The notes beneath the pieces were generated by a model. It did no database searches. It was not told where the DNA came from and saw only the letters and a list, made by a program, of their open reading frames with translations. From the NCBI GenBank assembly GCA_900543945.1, contig UQTN01000047.1, positions 1 to 15,401 of the forward strand: a stretch of DNA of 15,401 bases. Reading direction: 5' to 3'. Shown here piece by piece: positions 13,226-15,401 of this stretch. Position numbers and translations under genes: made by a program. Numbering within the stretch: the stretch's first letter is position 1; every line of letters begins with the position of its first letter. The DNA comes from an uncultured Collinsella sp. Lineage in GTDB: Bacteria > Actinomycetota > Coriobacteriia > Coriobacteriales > Coriobacteriaceae.

Positions 13226-13452
13226 TGATGTCTGAGTGACCTGTGGGGTTACCGCTGTTGTTGCGAAGCGTTCTGGTACGGCTAGCTGCTCCGATAACAC
13301 GTTTGCTTGCTTGGCTTGAGTGCTTCGTTTTGGCGGCCCCCGGCATTCTGCAGCTTTTCAATTGACGGCTCGCGTTTCTGTGAGGGGGCGCGGGCCGGTT
13401 TTCTATCAGCCCCACTGACTTGGCGGGCTGTCGTAAGAAAGGGAAGGCTCCT

Positions 13453-14334
13453 ATGGAGTTTGTTCTTGATAACGGTTCTATCCGCGTAGCACTGAGCACG
13501 GCTGGCGGATCGTTCACTTCTATTGCGGCCAACGGCCGTGAGTACCTGTGGCAGGGGGACCCGGCGGTCTGGTCGGGCCAGGCACCCATTTGTTTCCCGA
13601 TCTGCGGCGGCCTTCGCGACGGTCACGCAATGACCATGGGCGGCCGCGAGGTTAGGCTCGCCCGCCACGGCTTTGCGCGCAAACAGGAGTGGAAGCTCGA
13701 GGAACAGAGCGACAACATGGTTGCACTGAGCCTAAGCTCTGCCGACCATGCCGAGCTGCTCGAGCAGTACCCGTATCCGTTTAAGATCGTTGCTCGTTAC
13801 ACGATCGATGCGGCAAAGGTGGCCGTGTCGTACGAGGTGACCAATGAGGGCACCGAGGACATGCCGTTCTTTGTGGGCGGTCACCCTGGCTTTAAGTGCC
13901 CGCTTGACGAGGGTGAGTCCTATGACGACTACGAGCTCCGTTTTGAGCAACGCGAGGCCGCCGAGCTCTGTACTGCCGTTCCCTCGACGGGCCTGATTGA
14001 TGTTGAGCATCGCAGCAAGAACCCCATGATCGGCCAGAACCTGCCGCTGACCCACGAACTCTTCGACTTCGCGGAGACCATCTTCGACGTGCTCGAGAGC
14101 CGCGTGGTTACGCTGACCAAGAAGACCGAGGACAAGGGCGTGCGCCTGACGTTCCCCGATATGCCGTACCTGATTGTGTGGAGCAAGCCCGAGGGCGACT
14201 TTGTGGCCGTGGAACCGTGGGGCGGCCTGTCCACCTGCTCCGACGAGGACGATATTCTGGAGCACAAGCGTGGCTGCCTGGTGGCCAAGCCGGGGGAGAC
14301 CGTTACCCGCGGCTTTGAGATCGAGATCCTTTAA
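13453..14334 (+). CDS. aldose 1-epimerase family protein, LacX-like
   Basis: The 293-residue protein resembles LacX of lactococcal lac operons and the related aldose/hexose-phosphate mutarotases. It has YLWQGDPAVWSGQAPICFPI near the N-terminus, His72 in RHGFAR, His144 in GGHPGF, and Glu254 in VAVEPWGG as the likely catalytic acid/base pair region. LacX has no well-established substrate. In this setting galactose-6-phosphate or tagatose-6-phosphate anomers are plausible, by inference. The start at 13453 (MEFVLDNG) follows GGGAAGG at a good distance; an upstream ATG at 13420 lacks one and would add non-conserved residues. LacC follows 53 bp later. It is distinct from the classical GalM at 1124-2176. 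Confidence 0.85.
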   Translation: MEFVLDNGSIRVALSTAGGSFTSIAANGREYLWQGDPAVWSGQAPICFPICGGLRDGHAMTMGGREVRLARHGFARKQEWKLEEQSDNMVALSLSSADHAELLEQYPYPFKIVARYTIDAAKVAVSYEVTNEGTEDMPFFVGGHPGFKCPLDEGESYDDYELRFEQREAAELCTAVPSTGLIDVEHRSKNPMIGQNLPLTHELFDFAETIFDVLESRVVTLTKKTEDKGVRLTFPDMPYLIVWSKPEGDFVAVEPWGGLSTCSDEDDILEHKRGCLVAKPGETVTRGFEIEIL

Positions 14335-14351
14335 CGAGCTATCGTATGTTT

Positions 14352-14371
14352 GGGGCGGGTCATGCCGCCCC
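14352..14371 (+). other. intercistronic hairpin upstream of lacC
   Basis: Stem GGGGCGG/CCGCCCC with loop GTCATG lies between the LacX-like stop and the lacC Shine-Dalgarno, ending 16 nt before the ATG. There is no T run. It may tune lacC translation or mRNA stability. Confidence 0.6.
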
Positions 14372-14387
14372 GGAACAGGAGTTCAAC

Positions 14388-15323
14388 ATGATTCTGACCG
14401 TTACCATGAACCCGTCGATCGATACGTGCTATCAGCTCGACAAGCTGATCATCGACGACGTTAACCGTGTGACGCCCGAAAAGACCGCTGGCGGCAAGGG
14501 CCTCAACGTGAGCCGTGTTCTGCTGCAGTTGGGCGACGATGTGCTCGCGACCGGTTTGCTCGGCGGCCACATGGGTGCCTATATGGCCGAGCTTATGGAT
14601 GCCGACGGCGTCAAGAACGACTTTGTGCCCATCGCCGGTGAGACGCGCATTTGCCTGAATATTCTGCACGAGGGTAATCAGACCGAGCTGCTGGAGAGCG
14701 GCCCGCAGATCGCCCCGGCCGAGCTCGAGGCCTTTACGGCCAAGTTCGCCGAGCTTGCAGCGAAGGCGGACGTTGTGACGCTTTCGGGCTCGCTGCCGCG
14801 TGGCGTCGATGCTGGCTACTATGCTGAGCTCGTCAAGATCGCCGAGGAGGCGGGCGCCAAGGTGCTGCTCGACACCTCGGGTGCATCGCTGGAGGCCGCG
14901 CTGGAGTCCGACGCTAAGCCTGAGCTCGTAAAGCCCAACCTGACCGAGATTAACGGCCTGCTGGGTACGTCCTTTACGACCGAAGATGTCGATGCCCTAC
15001 GCGAGGCGCTTGCCGCCGATGACCGTTTTGCCGGTATCCCCTGGGTTGTCGTTTCGATGGGCGCTGCCGGTTCGGTGGGCTTCCATGGGGGTCGCGCGTT
15101 CCGCGCCAAGACGCCCGCGATTGCGGCTGTGAATGCGACGGGTTCCGGCGACTCGACCATCGCCGGCTTTGCGCATGCCATTGCTGCTGGTGCCGACGAT
15201 GTCACGGTGCTCAAGACCGCCAATACCTGCGGCAAGCTCAACGCCATGGATCCCAAGACCGGCCACCTGGTCATGGACCGCTGGGATGAAATCTTCAACA
15301 ACGTTGTCGTGACTGAACTGTAG
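14388..15323 (+). CDS. lacC: tagatose-6-phosphate kinase (PfkB family)
   Basis: LacC phosphorylates tagatose-6-phosphate to tagatose-1,6-bisphosphate with ATP, the step before LacD aldolase. The 311-residue length equals typical LacC. PfkB landmarks are present: MILTVTMNPSIDTCY at the N-terminus, the GGKGLNVSRVL motif (residues 35-45), TLSGSLPRG, VKPNLTE, and the C-terminal anion-hole and catalytic motif NATGSGDSTIAG with Asp255. The start at 14388 follows AGGAG at six bases; an in-frame ATG at 14346 would add 14 residues not seen in the family. A 1-phosphofructokinase is the main alternative, since the families are close, but lacA and lacB upstream favour LacC. A second hairpin element begins two bases after the stop. 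Confidence 0.92.
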   Translation: MILTVTMNPSIDTCYQLDKLIIDDVNRVTPEKTAGGKGLNVSRVLLQLGDDVLATGLLGGHMGAYMAELMDADGVKNDFVPIAGETRICLNILHEGNQTELLESGPQIAPAELEAFTAKFAELAAKADVVTLSGSLPRGVDAGYYAELVKIAEEAGAKVLLDTSGASLEAALESDAKPELVKPNLTEINGLLGTSFTTEDVDALREALAADDRFAGIPWVVVSMGAAGSVGFHGGRAFRAKTPAIAAVNATGSGDSTIAGFAHAIAAGADDVTVLKTANTCGKLNAMDPKTGHLVMDRWDEIFNNVVVTEL

Positions 15324-15401
15324 GGTTACGGCGTTTTACCAAACGCCGTAACGGCTCGACGCTGCAAACGCCCCTAAGCGGCAATCTGACGTTCAATCGT
15401 C
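15324..15401 (+). ncRNA. candidate structured RNA element after lacC (cut by window edge)
   Basis: This is the second copy of the element found after lacB. Hairpin I is a perfect 12-bp stem GTTACGGCGTTT/AAACGCCGTAAC (15325-15336, 15341-15352) with loop TACC. GACGCTGC is at 15358-15365 and GGCAATCTG at 15380-15388, the same 22-bp offset as in copy 1. The left arm of the rod is different (CAAACGCCCCTAAGC), so the matching right arm should lie just beyond the window. Confidence 0.5.

Noticed and set aside
13420..13452. Upstream ATG for the LacX-like gene
   Set aside because: It has no Shine-Dalgarno and adds residues not expected in the family. GGGAAGG precedes the ATG at 13453.
13226..13452. 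Possible small gene or promoter in the remainder of the lacB to LacX-like gap
   Set aside because: Open frames there have no ribosome-binding site or motif. TTGACG at 13362 has no -10 at the right distance.

Overview
The window looks like a chromosomal stretch of a high-GC Gram-positive gut actinobacterium. Coriobacteriia, most likely Collinsella or a close relative, is my best guess. This rests on codon use and GC content, the firmicute-like lactose-PTS/tagatose genes in a GC-rich background, and general familiarity with the intergenic repeats. No marker gene proves it.

Layout. 1-1030: tRNA-Thr(CGT) on the minus strand, then a stand-alone mannose-family PTS IIB-like gene whose usual phospho-histidine is a tyrosine, followed by an inverted-repeat element (copy A). 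1060-3150: galM (minus) and a divergent DeoR/LacR-type regulator (plus). 3150-4960: three 16-bp direct repeats on a 34-bp period ahead of an AAA/DUF4143-type ATPase gene, followed by three palindromes on an exact 80-bp period. 4976-8700: minus-strand lacE-lacG operon (lactose PTS IICB and 6-phospho-beta-galactosidase). 8719-10340: plus-strand LacI-family regulator and a single-gene lacF (IIA-Lac) unit with its own terminator. 10346-11830: short tandem repeats, copy B of the inverted-repeat element, and a membrane protein of unknown function. 11890-15401: plus-strand lacA, lacB, a LacX-like mutarotase and lacC. A candidate structured RNA element follows lacB, and the start of a second copy follows lacC.

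Together the lac genes give almost the whole tagatose-6-phosphate route. LacF/LacE import lactose as lactose-6-phosphate and LacG splits it to glucose and galactose-6-phosphate. LacAB isomerises the latter to tagatose-6-phosphate and LacC phosphorylates it to tagatose-1,6-bisphosphate. The aldolase LacD is not in the window; it may lie just past the right edge. Compared with the compact lactococcal/streptococcal operon, the genes here are split into several transcription units. A shared motif, TGTTC-N5-TGTTYRAAT, lies ahead of the DeoR gene, lacF and lacA and probably ties these units together as the DeoR (LacR) regulon. CG-centred LacI-type operator candidates lie between lacE and the lacI-family gene.

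The most novel material is between the genes. It includes the hairpin-plus-rod element after lacB and lacC, the 232-bp paired inverted-repeat elements with coordinated changes in both arms, the 80-bp-period palindrome array, and the 34-bp-period repeats ahead of the ATPase.
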